Shown: positions 16,510 through 24,403 of the stretch, one piece after another
How positions within the stretch are numbered: position 1 is the stretch's first letter
Layout: the number at the start of each line of letters is the position of its first letter
Assembly: GCF_000183725.1 (NCBI RefSeq)
Contig: NC_014762.1
Coordinates: 930,001-994,000 of the forward strand
Direction of reading: 5' to 3'
Length of the DNA stretch: 64,000 nt
Source of the DNA: Sulfuricurvum kujiense DSM 16994
GTDB lineage: Bacteria > Campylobacterota > Campylobacteria > Campylobacterales > Sulfurimonadaceae
Made by a program: the position numbers and the translations under genes
The notes under the pieces: model-generated
The model's input: the letters and a program-made list of their open reading frames with translations, nothing else
Told to the model about the DNA's origin: nothing
Databases searched by the model: none

Positions 16510-18411
16510 ATGGGGCTGTTTACGAAAGAGGATGAAAAAGGTGCCGCCGCAGCACCCATCTCTCCTGTCATAGTACGTACATCGAATGTCGCCAAAGAGC
16601 TTTTGCAAGTCTCAATGACCTATAAAGTATCTGTCCATTCCCTCGATTTTCACCTTCTCGGTACCCAGACATTAACGAAAGCGGTCGTAGAAGGCTCCCC
16701 GGAAGATTGGGTGGAACTGACGTCCGATGAGGTGAGAGATCTCAAAGAAGAGCATTTTTTAGACCCGAAATTTGAGATCAAACAGGTACATGAAATCGAA
16801 ATTTATTCGATTACCGAACATAGTTCTCTCGAATCGATCGATATGTCGATTGGGGGGAACCATACACTGTGCAAAATCTATCTGACGATAAAAGCGGGAA
16901 GTGTCGCCCGCTATTACAGTAGTTTCAAAGATGATTTCATCCATTTGATCAACAAGAAGAAACTCCGTGCAAACTTGATGATAGGTGTATTCGATTCAAT
17001 GATGATCGAAAATATCAGTGAACTTTTGGCCAAAATCCATGTGGCCGGAAACTATCGTTTCGAGACGCAGGAACGTTATCTTATCGCCCAATCGTACGAG
17101 CCGGTAGAAACGATAAATGACAAGCTGATTCTCCATTATAATTCGAAACGCCAAGCCGAGGACGAACACGGCAGAGTCGATTATTCTAAGCGCGGATATG
17201 TCATCGGCGTGGTGAAAGACGAACTCATAATAGAGTACGTAAAACCGCAAAAAGGGGAGAACGGGCGCAATTGCCGCGGGGAGTTTATTATCCCGAAAGA
17301 GCCGATTATTAAAAATGAGCCTACGTTTTCGGTCGGGGAAAAAATTACGGTGATCGATACCCCTAAATGTATCGAATATCGGGCAGGATCCGGCGGATAC
17401 GTCACTTTCGAAGGGGGTGTATACGATATCCAAACTGAAGTGGAAGTGACCGAAATCAGTTTTAAAACGACCGGATCGATCGATACGCAGCTGGATGCCG
17501 ATGTTTCCATCAATGTCAAAGAAAAAGATTCGATGAAAGATGCGATCGGGCAGGGGATGGAAGTAACCGTCAATGTCATCAACATCGAGGGAAATGTCGG
17601 ACCCAATGCCAAGGTAACGGCACATAAAGCGACAGTTGACGGCCAAGTGCATCAAAGTGCCATCATAAAAGCCGACGAGTTAACGATCAATGTCCACAAA
17701 GGGACGGCATACGGCAAAGAGGTCCATATTACACGATTGGAACATGGAACCGTCGAAGCCGACAAAGTGACGATAACGCAGGCGACCGGCGGAAAAATCA
17801 GAGCGCGCGAAATCGTGATCGAAGTACTGGGATCGCATGTAAAAATGGCGGCATCGCATTTGATCGAGATCCGAAAAATTCAAGGGGGAGAGAATCAGCT
17901 CATGATTGATCCGATGATCGATGAAGCGGATACAAACCTTCTTGAGCGTTCCGACCAGATGGCTCAGGTAAAAACGGCAATGCGCGATATTCAAAAAGAG
18001 CTGGAAGGGTACGAACATACGTGGCGGGAAAATCAACCGATGATGGAAGATTTAAAACGAAAGCTTGCCTATTATAAAAGCAGCGGAGTAAAAATGCCCT
18101 CGGCACTGGTCCAAAAATACCAGCAGAATCAACTTTTCAAAGAGAAACTGGAATCTTTGCGTAACGAACTCAAAAGCAAAGAAGACCAGTATGCGTGGCT
18201 GGCACAAAAACATACGGCGCTTCAGGCGGAAATTTATGACGCGCGGATCATCAACCATGATCGCTGGCATAATCGTAATGAGATTATTTTCAAACTGATC
18301 GATCCTCCGGTAGAAATTTTTTATGTTCCGTCCGAAAATTCGGAAGAAAAAATCTTGGGACTTCACCAAGATGACGACGGAGAATTTTCGATTAAGGTAA
18401 TGGCACAATGA
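16510..18411 (+). CDS. fapA: FapA family (DUF342) protein
   Basis: Cytoplasmic protein of 633 residues of the FapA/DUF342 family, a beta-helix-rich family linked to flagellar assembly or polar protein placement in several bacteria. Visible features are the region GYVIGVVKDELIIEYVKPQKGENGRNCRGEF at about 235-265, repeated short beta-strand units such as GNVGPNAKVTAHKATVDGQV at about 355-430, and a coiled coil at about 475-580. An AAGGA site precedes the ATG. The FliA-like promoter just upstream supports a flagellar connection. Its stop overlaps ruvA by four bases, so a flagellar-regulated promoter may also feed repair and cell-wall genes. The molecular function is not established. Confidence 0.88.
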   Translation: MGLFTKEDEKGAAAAPISPVIVRTSNVAKELLQVSMTYKVSVHSLDFHLLGTQTLTKAVVEGSPEDWVELTSDEVRDLKEEHFLDPKFEIKQVHEIEIYSITEHSSLESIDMSIGGNHTLCKIYLTIKAGSVARYYSSFKDDFIHLINKKKLRANLMIGVFDSMMIENISELLAKIHVAGNYRFETQERYLIAQSYEPVETINDKLILHYNSKRQAEDEHGRVDYSKRGYVIGVVKDELIIEYVKPQKGENGRNCRGEFIIPKEPIIKNEPTFSVGEKITVIDTPKCIEYRAGSGGYVTFEGGVYDIQTEVEVTEISFKTTGSIDTQLDADVSINVKEKDSMKDAIGQGMEVTVNVINIEGNVGPNAKVTAHKATVDGQVHQSAIIKADELTINVHKGTAYGKEVHITRLEHGTVEADKVTITQATGGKIRAREIVIEVLGSHVKMAASHLIEIRKIQGGENQLMIDPMIDEADTNLLERSDQMAQVKTAMRDIQKELEGYEHTWRENQPMMEDLKRKLAYYKSSGVKMPSALVQKYQQNQLFKEKLESLRNELKSKEDQYAWLAQKHTALQAEIYDARIINHDRWHNRNEIIFKLIDPPVEIFYVPSENSEEKILGLHQDDDGEFSIKVMAQ

Positions 18412-18971
18412 TTATAGGATTAGATGGGATTATAGAGTATAAAGAGCCGTCGTCGGTTCATTTGAATGTCAACGGCGTGATTTACGAGGTGTTTATTTCG
18501 TTGCACACCTACAGCAGCATCGGCTCCGAGAAGGTTAAGCTGCACACGCATCATGTGATTCGCGAGGATGCCCAACAGCTTTACGGATTTGAACAAAAAA
18601 GCGAAAAAATTCTCTTTGAGGGGATGCTGAAAATCAACGGAATAGGGCCGAAAGCCGCCCTTGCTATCTGCAGCACCTTTACGCCGGAGCAGTTTGCGGG
18701 TATTATTTCATCTAAAGATATCAATGCGCTCAAAAAAGTTCCGGGGATCGGACCTAAAAGTGCCGGTCGTATTATGGTCGAACTGGCCGGGTTCGATGCC
18801 GTGCTGCTAGGTTCGGGAATAACCGCTACAACGGCTACGACGGAAGCATCGATGGCGTTAGAAGCGCTCGGATTTAAAAAAGAGCAGATCGGCAAAGCGC
18901 TCAGTGCTTCAGGTGCAACCGATACGGCGGCATTGGTGAAAGACGCATTGAAACAACTTCAAAAACTCTAA
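18408..18971 (+). CDS. ruvA: Holliday junction DNA helicase subunit RuvA
   Basis: Tetrameric DNA-binding subunit of the RuvABC branch-migration machinery, 187 residues. The N-terminal OB fold starts MIIGLDGIIEYKEPSSV. Two helix-hairpin-helix motifs follow at LKINGIGPKAALAI and LKKVPGIGPKSAGRIMVEL. The C-terminal domain III (EASMALEALGFKKEQIGKAL), which contacts RuvB, is present. It overlaps fapA by four bases and is followed 13 bases later by ddl. ruvB and ruvC are not in the window. Confidence 0.96.
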   Translation: MIIGLDGIIEYKEPSSVHLNVNGVIYEVFISLHTYSSIGSEKVKLHTHHVIREDAQQLYGFEQKSEKILFEGMLKINGIGPKAALAICSTFTPEQFAGIISSKDINALKKVPGIGPKSAGRIMVELAGFDAVLLGSGITATTATTEASMALEALGFKKEQIGKALSASGATDTAALVKDALKQLQKL

Positions 18972-18984
18972 TAAGGATACTCAA

Positions 18985-20022
18985 TTGAAATTAGCCATTT
19001 TATTCGGCGGAGCCAGTTACGAACACGAAATCAGCATTGTCAGCGCTATCACCGTCAAAGAGAAACTGAGCCGATATGAGCTCAGTTTTATTTTTTGCGA
19101 TCAGGACCATAAATTTTATCTGATCGACGGTACCAAAATGAAAGCGGTCACCTTTTCACGCGGAGAGCATCGTAAAATGCCCCAAATTTTTCTGGCCAAC
19201 GGCGGCTTTGAACAGCGCGGATTATTCGGCAGTAAAAAACATGATATGCCGATACTCAATCTGATCCACGGCGGAGACGGAGAAGACGGTTCTATCGCGT
19301 CGCTTTTGGATTTTTTCCATATCCCTTTCATCGGTCCGCGCAAAGAGGCATCGATGCTCAGCTTTGATAAGCACTACACCAAGTGGCTGGCCAATTCGCT
19401 CGGCATCAAAACATTGCCGTATGAGATCTTGCATAAAGAGGACAAAAGAGCTGTAAAAACAGCCTATCCGTTTATCATCAAGCCTGCCCGTTTGGGAAGC
19501 TCTATCGGGGTCAGTATCGTCCGCGAAGAGCGCGAGCTTGATTATGCTTTGGATGTGGCATTCGAATTTGACAGCGTTGTGCTGATCGAGCCGTTCATAG
19601 CGGGGGTCAAAGAGTATAATTTAGCCGGTTTCAGCGCCCGCGGCGAGATGAATTATTCGATTGTGGAAGAGCCTCAAAAAGCGGAATTTCTCGATTTTGA
19701 GAAAAAATATCTCGATTTCTCCCGCTCGGGAAACGTCGCCGAAGCTTCCGTGAGCGACACATTGGTTCAGCAGCTGCGCGATGCGTTCAAGACGATCTAC
19801 CTGCCGTTATTCGAGGGGGCGCTGATCCGCTGCGATTTCTTCGAGATCGAGGGTGAAGTGTACCTCAATGAGATAAACCCTATTCCCGGATCGATGGCCA
19901 ACTATCTTTTCGACGATTTCGGCGATGCTATCCAAAAACTGCTCGGCTCGTTGCCGGATAAAAAAATGATTCGCGTCAAATATGACTACATCCACTCTAT
20001 CTCCCAAGCCAAAGGGAAATAA
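18985..20022 (+). CDS. ddl: D-alanine--D-alanine ligase
   Basis: ATP-grasp enzyme that makes the D-Ala-D-Ala dipeptide used by MurF. At 345 residues it is a normal-length Ddl. It shows FGGASYEHEISIVSA at the N-terminus, LIHGGDGEDGSI, KPARLGSSIGVSIV in the ATP-grasp region and LNEINPIPGSM at the Mg/ATP site. The start is TTG at 18985, supported by an AAGGA site seven bases upstream. The neighbouring hydrolase and murF keep the order known from Helicobacter and Campylobacter. Confidence 0.96.
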   Translation: MKLAILFGGASYEHEISIVSAITVKEKLSRYELSFIFCDQDHKFYLIDGTKMKAVTFSRGEHRKMPQIFLANGGFEQRGLFGSKKHDMPILNLIHGGDGEDGSIASLLDFFHIPFIGPRKEASMLSFDKHYTKWLANSLGIKTLPYEILHKEDKRAVKTAYPFIIKPARLGSSIGVSIVREERELDYALDVAFEFDSVVLIEPFIAGVKEYNLAGFSARGEMNYSIVEEPQKAEFLDFEKKYLDFSRSGNVAEASVSDTLVQQLRDAFKTIYLPLFEGALIRCDFFEIEGEVYLNEINPIPGSMANYLFDDFGDAIQKLLGSLPDKKMIRVKYDYIHSISQAKGK

Positions 20023-20024
20023 GC

Positions 20025-20759
20025 GTGGCGGTTAAGAGCGTTCAATACAAACAGCATACATTTTCGATCAGTTATGAAATACTCAATCCGGGTGCCCATT
20101 ACGATATTATTTTTCTCCACGGCTGGGGCTCACATAAAAATCTGATGAAGCACGCTTTCGGCGCCCACTTAAAGCAGTTCCGCCATATTTACATCGATAT
20201 GCCGGGATTCGGAAACAGTACCTGCAATATGAGCCTTACGACCGAAGATTACGCAACGATTCTGGAGTCATTTATTTCCATGATCGAAGTGGATAAAATG
20301 ATTATTTTAGGCCACTCGTTCGGGGGAAAAGTAGCTACCCTTTTAAATCCCGAATTTTTGGTGTTGGTCGGTTCTGCGGGGATTTTGGTTCCAAAGCCGT
20401 TTAAAATCCGTGCTAAAATTGCCTTGTTCAAACTTCTTAAATTTACGGGATTATCCTCTTTTCGCCGCTTTTTTGTCGCTCCGGACGCGCAGGGACTGAG
20501 TCAGCCGATGTATGAGACGTTCAAACAGGTCGTTAACGAGGATTTTACCGACAAATTTCGTGCGTACAAAGGGAAAGCTCTTTTGTGCTTCGGGGCTCAG
20601 GATACCGCGACACCGATGTGGACCGCGTATAAAATTTCAGAGCTTATTCCTGCATCGCAAGTCGTGGAATTCGACGGAGACCACTATTTCTTTTTAGAAC
20701 AGGGGCAAACGGTTTCCAAAGAGATTGAAAAAATTGTTTTAAAAAGTTTGAAACACTAA
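20025..20759 (+). CDS. Alpha/beta hydrolase
   Basis: Cytoplasmic alpha/beta-hydrolase-fold protein of 244 residues with a GTG start two bases after ddl. The oxyanion region is FLHGWGSHKNLM, the nucleophile elbow is GHSFGGK (Ser), and the catalytic Asp and His are likely in GAQDTATP and GDHYFFLE. Its conserved place between ddl and murF in this lineage suggests a job connected with cell-wall metabolism, but the substrate is unknown. Orthologues have been labelled as meta-cleavage hydrolases by similarity alone. Confidence 0.88.
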   Translation: MAVKSVQYKQHTFSISYEILNPGAHYDIIFLHGWGSHKNLMKHAFGAHLKQFRHIYIDMPGFGNSTCNMSLTTEDYATILESFISMIEVDKMIILGHSFGGKVATLLNPEFLVLVGSAGILVPKPFKIRAKIALFKLLKFTGLSSFRRFFVAPDAQGLSQPMYETFKQVVNEDFTDKFRAYKGKALLCFGAQDTATPMWTAYKISELIPASQVVEFDGDHYFFLEQGQTVSKEIEKIVLKSLKH

Positions 20760-20768
20760 GGAAAAAAT

Positions 20769-22211
20769 ATGGAATTGACAGAAATAGCTGCATTTTTTAC
20801 GAATATTTTATTTGTTATGACGTTGGGATGGTATTTGATCACCAATTTGCAGTGGTACGATTATCGGATTGAGAGGGTCGTATTACGCCACCATAAAACG
20901 TGGTGGCATTTGATCTATTTTTTATTCCCTTTTATGGTCTATTTTATTATCCATGAATACTTTTGGATCTATTTTTATTTTGCGCTTCTCCCCTCGGTGA
21001 TCATTTGGCACCGCAAACTCGATAAAAAATTGGTTTTGACCTGGCGGGTGAAGAGGTTTTTGATTCTCCTTTTTTCGATTGCTTTTTTATTAGACATTCT
21101 CTTAAAACTCAAAGGATTAGGGACGACGTACAGCGTGTTTCTTCCGATAGTTTTAACTTATTTCGGTTCATGGGGGATCGAGAAATTTTTATTTTTGGCG
21201 TATAAACGTCAGGCGCAGGGTAAAATCGCCTCGATGAAGGATCTGACGATCGTGTGTGTGACGGGAAGCTACGGCAAAACGTCGATGAAAAACTTTATCG
21301 CTCAGGTTTTAGGTCAAAAATTCAATGTATACGCAACGCCGCGCAGCGTCAATACCCTCGGCGGTATTATCCGTGACGTCAACGAATCGCTTCCCGAAAA
21401 CACGCAGGTGTATATCTGTGAAGCGGGAGCGCGCGAAGTGGGCGATATCTACGCTATCGCACAGCTTCTCCATCCGCAGATCGTCGTCGTGGGCAAAGTG
21501 GGGCCGCAGCATCTGGAATATTTTAAAACACTGGAGCGTATCCAGCGCACCAAACTCGAAATCATCCATTCCAATCGTCTGAAAAAAGCGTTTATCCATA
21601 CGTCGGTTACGAACGAGCCGCATGAGAAGGTCACGTTTTTCGGCGATGATGTCCGTAATCTGAAAGCGACGCTGGAGGGGATCGATTTTGATCTCAATAT
21701 TGAGGGCGAAGAGCGCCATTTTCACACGTCGGTATTGGGCGGGTTTCAGACGATCAACATCAATGCGGCGATTTTGATCGCGTCAGAGATGGGGATGAGC
21801 AGTGATGAGATCGTTGGCGCGGTCGAGAAGCTCAAAAGCGTGGAACACCGGTTGGAGCGGATCGATGCGGGGGGCAAAATCATCCTTGATGACGGCTACA
21901 ACGGTAATATCGACGGGATGCTGGAAGGGGTACGGCTGTGCTCTCTTCATCCGGGACGCAAGGTGATCGTAACCCCGGGACTCGTCGAGAGTACCGAGGA
22001 GCTGAATTCGGAGTTGATCAGTGCTATCAACGGTGTATTCGACATTGCAATTATTACCGGTTCTTTGAATGCCGCACAGTTTGACAAGGAGCTAAGAGTT
22101 CCGCAGAAAATTATGCTGGCCGATAAATCGCAGATGGTTAAAACTCTTGGAGAGGTGACGAAAGCGGGAGATATTATCCTCTTTGCTAACGACGCGCCGA
22201 ATTTTATCTGA
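20769..22211 (+). CDS. murF: Membrane-anchored Mur ligase, probable MurF
   Basis: ATP-dependent ligase adding D-Ala-D-Ala to the UDP-MurNAc-tripeptide. The P-loop TGSYGKTS is at 165-172, followed by the central-domain motif CEAGAREVGD and the C-terminal domain with DDGYNGN. The protein has 480 residues. Unlike E. coli MurF, its first 145 residues are strongly hydrophobic, with about four predicted membrane helices instead of a soluble substrate-binding domain. AAGGA precedes the ATG. Position after ddl and the hydrolase supports MurF. The HIT gene begins inside its stop (TGATG). Confidence 0.88.
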   Translation: MELTEIAAFFTNILFVMTLGWYLITNLQWYDYRIERVVLRHHKTWWHLIYFLFPFMVYFIIHEYFWIYFYFALLPSVIIWHRKLDKKLVLTWRVKRFLILLFSIAFLLDILLKLKGLGTTYSVFLPIVLTYFGSWGIEKFLFLAYKRQAQGKIASMKDLTIVCVTGSYGKTSMKNFIAQVLGQKFNVYATPRSVNTLGGIIRDVNESLPENTQVYICEAGAREVGDIYAIAQLLHPQIVVVGKVGPQHLEYFKTLERIQRTKLEIIHSNRLKKAFIHTSVTNEPHEKVTFFGDDVRNLKATLEGIDFDLNIEGEERHFHTSVLGGFQTININAAILIASEMGMSSDEIVGAVEKLKSVEHRLERIDAGGKIILDDGYNGNIDGMLEGVRLCSLHPGRKVIVTPGLVESTEELNSELISAINGVFDIAIITGSLNAAQFDKELRVPQKIMLADKSQMVKTLGEVTKAGDIILFANDAPNFI

Positions 22212-22714
22212 TGGAAAATGTACTCTATGCGCCGTGGCGAACCGAATATGTAAGCGGTGAGAAAGAAGAGGGGTGTGTGTTTTGCAATATCAGCGAACAT
22301 CCGCAATCAGATGAGACGCTCCATGTTCTTTATCGGGATGAACATTGTTTTATCGTCATGAACCGTTATCCCTATACGCCGGGCCATTTTATGATTATTC
22401 CGCATCGCCATACCGATGCTCTTGAAGCGCTAGAACCTAAAACGTGGCTTTATATGAGCGCTTTGGCTCAGAAGGGAGTACGTCTTTTGAAAGAGGGCTT
22501 CGGAGCGCACGGTGTCAACATCGGAATGAATCTCGGACGTGCCGGAGGGGCAGGGATTGCCGAACATATCCATCTGCATTTGGTACCGAGATGGGAGCGA
22601 GATACCAATTTTATTACCTCAATCGCTCAAACTCGCGTATATTCGACCGATTTTGAGGTAATATATAGTCGGTTAAAAGAAAAAAGCTATTATTTCACTT
22701 TAGAAACAGTTTAA
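22211..22714 (+). CDS. HIT family nucleotide hydrolase
   Basis: Histidine-triad protein of 167 residues, of the branch with nucleotide hydrolase or Ap4A phosphorylase-like activity. The triad HIHLHLVPRW is near 125. An N-terminal CVFCNI zinc-type motif near 22 and PYTPGHFMIIPHRH are also typical. It overlaps murF (TGATG), so the two are translated together. Its cellular substrate is not evident. The same gene order occurs in Helicobacter. Confidence 0.93.
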   Translation: MENVLYAPWRTEYVSGEKEEGCVFCNISEHPQSDETLHVLYRDEHCFIVMNRYPYTPGHFMIIPHRHTDALEALEPKTWLYMSALAQKGVRLLKEGFGAHGVNIGMNLGRAGGAGIAEHIHLHLVPRWERDTNFITSIAQTRVYSTDFEVIYSRLKEKSYYFTLETV

Positions 22715-22736
22715 AATTTTAAGAAAGGGAGGATGT

Positions 22737-22994
22737 ATGGACGAAGATAGAAAAAAAATCATTCAATATGCATTGCAGTTTGATATCCATGACATACATA
22801 CCTATTCAGGATATAAGGGTGGTTTATTGGTAAAAATTACGACCCGAAGTCCGCAAGTAGTAGACCAAATCGAAAAATTTGCCCTTTCAATCCCCGCTGT
22901 AGAAGAGGTTGCCGTCAAAAAGAACCATCTGATGCAATTTGAGATATTCTGTGTGACAAAAGATAACAACGTCTACGAATTAAAGCTCAAATAA
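22737..22994 (+). CDS. Small conserved-looking protein of unknown function
   Basis: An 85-residue soluble protein with no family I can name. It begins MDEDRKKIIQYALQFDIH and is rich in charged residues, with an alternating beta-strand pattern in the second half. The gene is convincing because it has a very strong ribosome site (AAAGGGAGG) seven bases before the ATG and is spaced 22 bases after the HIT gene on the same strand, as the last gene of the fapA-to-HIT run. Confidence 0.7.
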   Translation: MDEDRKKIIQYALQFDIHDIHTYSGYKGGLLVKITTRSPQVVDQIEKFALSIPAVEEVAVKKNHLMQFEIFCVTKDNNVYELKLK

Positions 22995-23013
22995 ATAGTT
23001 TTTTTACTGTTTA
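22991..23013. terminator. AT-rich inverted repeat between convergent genes
   Basis: ATAAA-T-AGT and ACT-G-TTTAT flank a T6 loop, and a T-run follows on the + strand. The stem is weak and has one mismatch, so termination is only possible. It overlaps the end of the microprotein reading frame. Confidence 0.3.
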
Positions 23014-23090
23014 TCTTTTTTTCGCGTAAGGACAAATGCGAAAACCGCAATTACCCCTAATAAAATAAAAATATTTCCTTGCTCAATCAT
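23004..23090 (-). CDS. 28-residue membrane microprotein
   Basis: A short frame encoding MIEQGNIFILLGVIAVFAFV followed by a basic tail (LTRKKDKQ). It is one transmembrane helix with an N-terminal outside-like segment and a positively charged cytoplasmic end. It has a GGAG ribosome site six bases before its ATG, and the ATG overlaps the stop of the ferritin-like gene by eight bases (ATGATTGA), the same coupling style used throughout the window. I know no family for it; single-helix subunits such as CcoQ have a similar build but there is no oxidase gene here. Real translation is likely but unproven. Confidence 0.55.
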   Translation of the reverse strand: MIEQGNIFILLGVIAVFAFVLTRKKDKQ

Positions 23091-23916
23091 GTGTTTCTCC
23101 CAATAATTTTTTCATGATTTCAATGTGATAGCTCTCTTGGTAATTGATAAATTCAAAAAAGGCGGAGAGTTTTGAATCGGTGATAGTGGAGGAGAGTTTG
23201 CGGCACTCCTCCTTCGCGTTTTCCTCTTCGATAATACCGTCGCGGAGAAACTTCTCCATATCGGTAATTTCATAGGTACGGGGATGCAGGGTTCTAGGCA
23301 GGGCCAAAATCCCCATCTTGGCCATCATCTCGCCGAATGATCGCAGATGAAAGTGCGATTCGTCGATCAGGTCTTGGAAATGGCTGACCTGTGCTGCACT
23401 CGTAGCCCGGATTTGCCGATAAAAGTAAATCATGATGAGTTCATACTCTTTGTACAGCTCTTCAAATAAAAAGAGGGTGAGAGCATCGATTTCGGCTAGG
23501 CTTAAAAAGGAGTCTGGCCAATGACGGGATCGGTTGAAAGCGCTGAGCGGTTCATCGAGGAGCAGATTCTCCAGATAGCTGTTCAACGTAAAGAGGAGAA
23601 ACTCTTCATCATGACGCATTCGCTCTGTCAGTGGAGTCTGTGCGTATAGTAGATGGAGCGATTGAATTTCGGCAATGGTTGTACGGACAAGATTAAAAAA
23701 CGAATCGCTTTCAATCGTGAAGTCGGGGTTGCGTTCATAGTCATATGCCAGAGTGTTTTCGTAAAGCGATCCGGCGAGCCATTTAAGATGGCGAAATTCG
23801 ATTTGCGAAAACTCGTACAGACGGCTTTTAACCTGCGGATCATTAACCGAGAAGGACATAAAGGCGATTCGAAGCCACAGTTGGTGTTTTGCTCTAAACA
23901 AGGATGTGTCAATCAT
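23083..23916 (-). CDS. Ferritin-like (four-helix) putative metal-binding protein
   Basis: A 277-residue, almost all-helical soluble protein. Two carboxylate/histidine patterns recall diiron ferritin-like proteins: ExxxxExxH near residues 35-43 and ESYHIEIM near the C-terminus, with further E and H in DESHFHLRSF and FEELYKEYE. The repeated layout suggests two four-helix units. I cannot name a specific family. It is translationally coupled to a NifU-like gene upstream (ATGA) and to a 28-residue membrane protein downstream, so a role in iron handling or oxygen/peroxide protection is plausible but inferred. Confidence 0.6.
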   Translation of the reverse strand: MIDTSLFRAKHQLWLRIAFMSFSVNDPQVKSRLYEFSQIEFRHLKWLAGSLYENTLAYDYERNPDFTIESDSFFNLVRTTIAEIQSLHLLYAQTPLTERMRHDEEFLLFTLNSYLENLLLDEPLSAFNRSRHWPDSFLSLAEIDALTLFLFEELYKEYELIMIYFYRQIRATSAAQVSHFQDLIDESHFHLRSFGEMMAKMGILALPRTLHPRTYEITDMEKFLRDGIIEEENAKEECRKLSSTITDSKLSAFFEFINYQESYHIEIMKKLLGETHD

Positions 23917-24344
23917 TCTTCCACCTCACATTCCATATCGATTTCAATCGCATGAAGGTCTTCTTCCGCCCCTTCGGCTCTATGGGCTTCATTGATCAAA
24001 GCCGCTTCGAAAGCACTAAGAACCATTTGCGCGCATGCTTGCTGTTTTAGCGGTCCCAGTGCAACTTTATCTTGTAAGTTTTGAGATGCCATTTGGGCAT
24101 ACTCATGCGATTCGCCCTTTATCATTTCGGTAAACATCGATCCCAGTACGACCGTATCGTGACAGCCGTTGGTGGCATACCCGACGGATTCCAGGATATC
24201 ATTCTTACTTTTAACGTAAAAAATGACGAATTCTCCGCTTTTTTCACTATGCCCGACACCCACGCCTGTTGGGTTTTCGAGAGGACCGTAGTTACGAGGG
24301 TGCATGAGATGCTCAATGATCTCTTGGTTTAGATTGTTTTCCAT
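23913..24344 (-). CDS. NifU/IscU-like protein lacking the first scaffold cysteine
   Basis: A 143-residue relative of the IscU/NifU N-terminal iron-sulfur scaffold. It has the family start HPRNYGPLENPTGVG and C61 and C104, which align by position with two of the three cluster ligands of IscU. The first ligand motif (NPxCGD in IscU) is replaced by HSEKSGE, so normal cluster assembly is doubtful. A further Cys is at 139 in an acidic tail. The ATG at 24344 is chosen because MENNLNQEII starts the family match; the frame is open to 24389. TATAAT ends six bases before this ATG, implying a leaderless mRNA. Confidence 0.7.
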   Translation of the reverse strand: MENNLNQEIIEHLMHPRNYGPLENPTGVGVGHSEKSGEFVIFYVKSKNDILESVGYATNGCHDTVVLGSMFTEMIKGESHEYAQMASQNLQDKVALGPLKQQACAQMVLSAFEAALINEAHRAEGAEEDLHAIEIDMECEVEE

Positions 24345-24350
24345 CCGAAG

Positions 24351-24379
24351 ATTATACCGCAGGTTGAACCTCTTTGTAA
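24351..24379 (-). promoter_or_regulatory. Promoter of the NifU-like gene (predicted leaderless)
   Basis: On the minus strand TTACAA (24374-24379) and TATAAT (24351-24356) are 17 bases apart. Only six bases separate TATAAT from the ATG, which places the expected transcription start on the A of the start codon. Confidence 0.6.
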
Positions 24380-24391
24380 GAGTCCTCACCG

Positions 24392-24397
24392 TACAAT
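24392..24397 (+). promoter_or_regulatory. -10 box of the radical SAM gene (predicted leaderless)
   Basis: TACAAT lies exactly six bases before the ATG at 24404, mirroring the spacing of the divergent gene. No good -35 box is visible and there is no ribosome site in between. Confidence 0.45.
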
Positions 24398-24403
24398 CGC
24401 GTT

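Noticed and set aside
16996-17655. A 219-codon open frame on the - strand
   Set aside because: Antisense to fapA; biased residue content mirrors the opposing codons.
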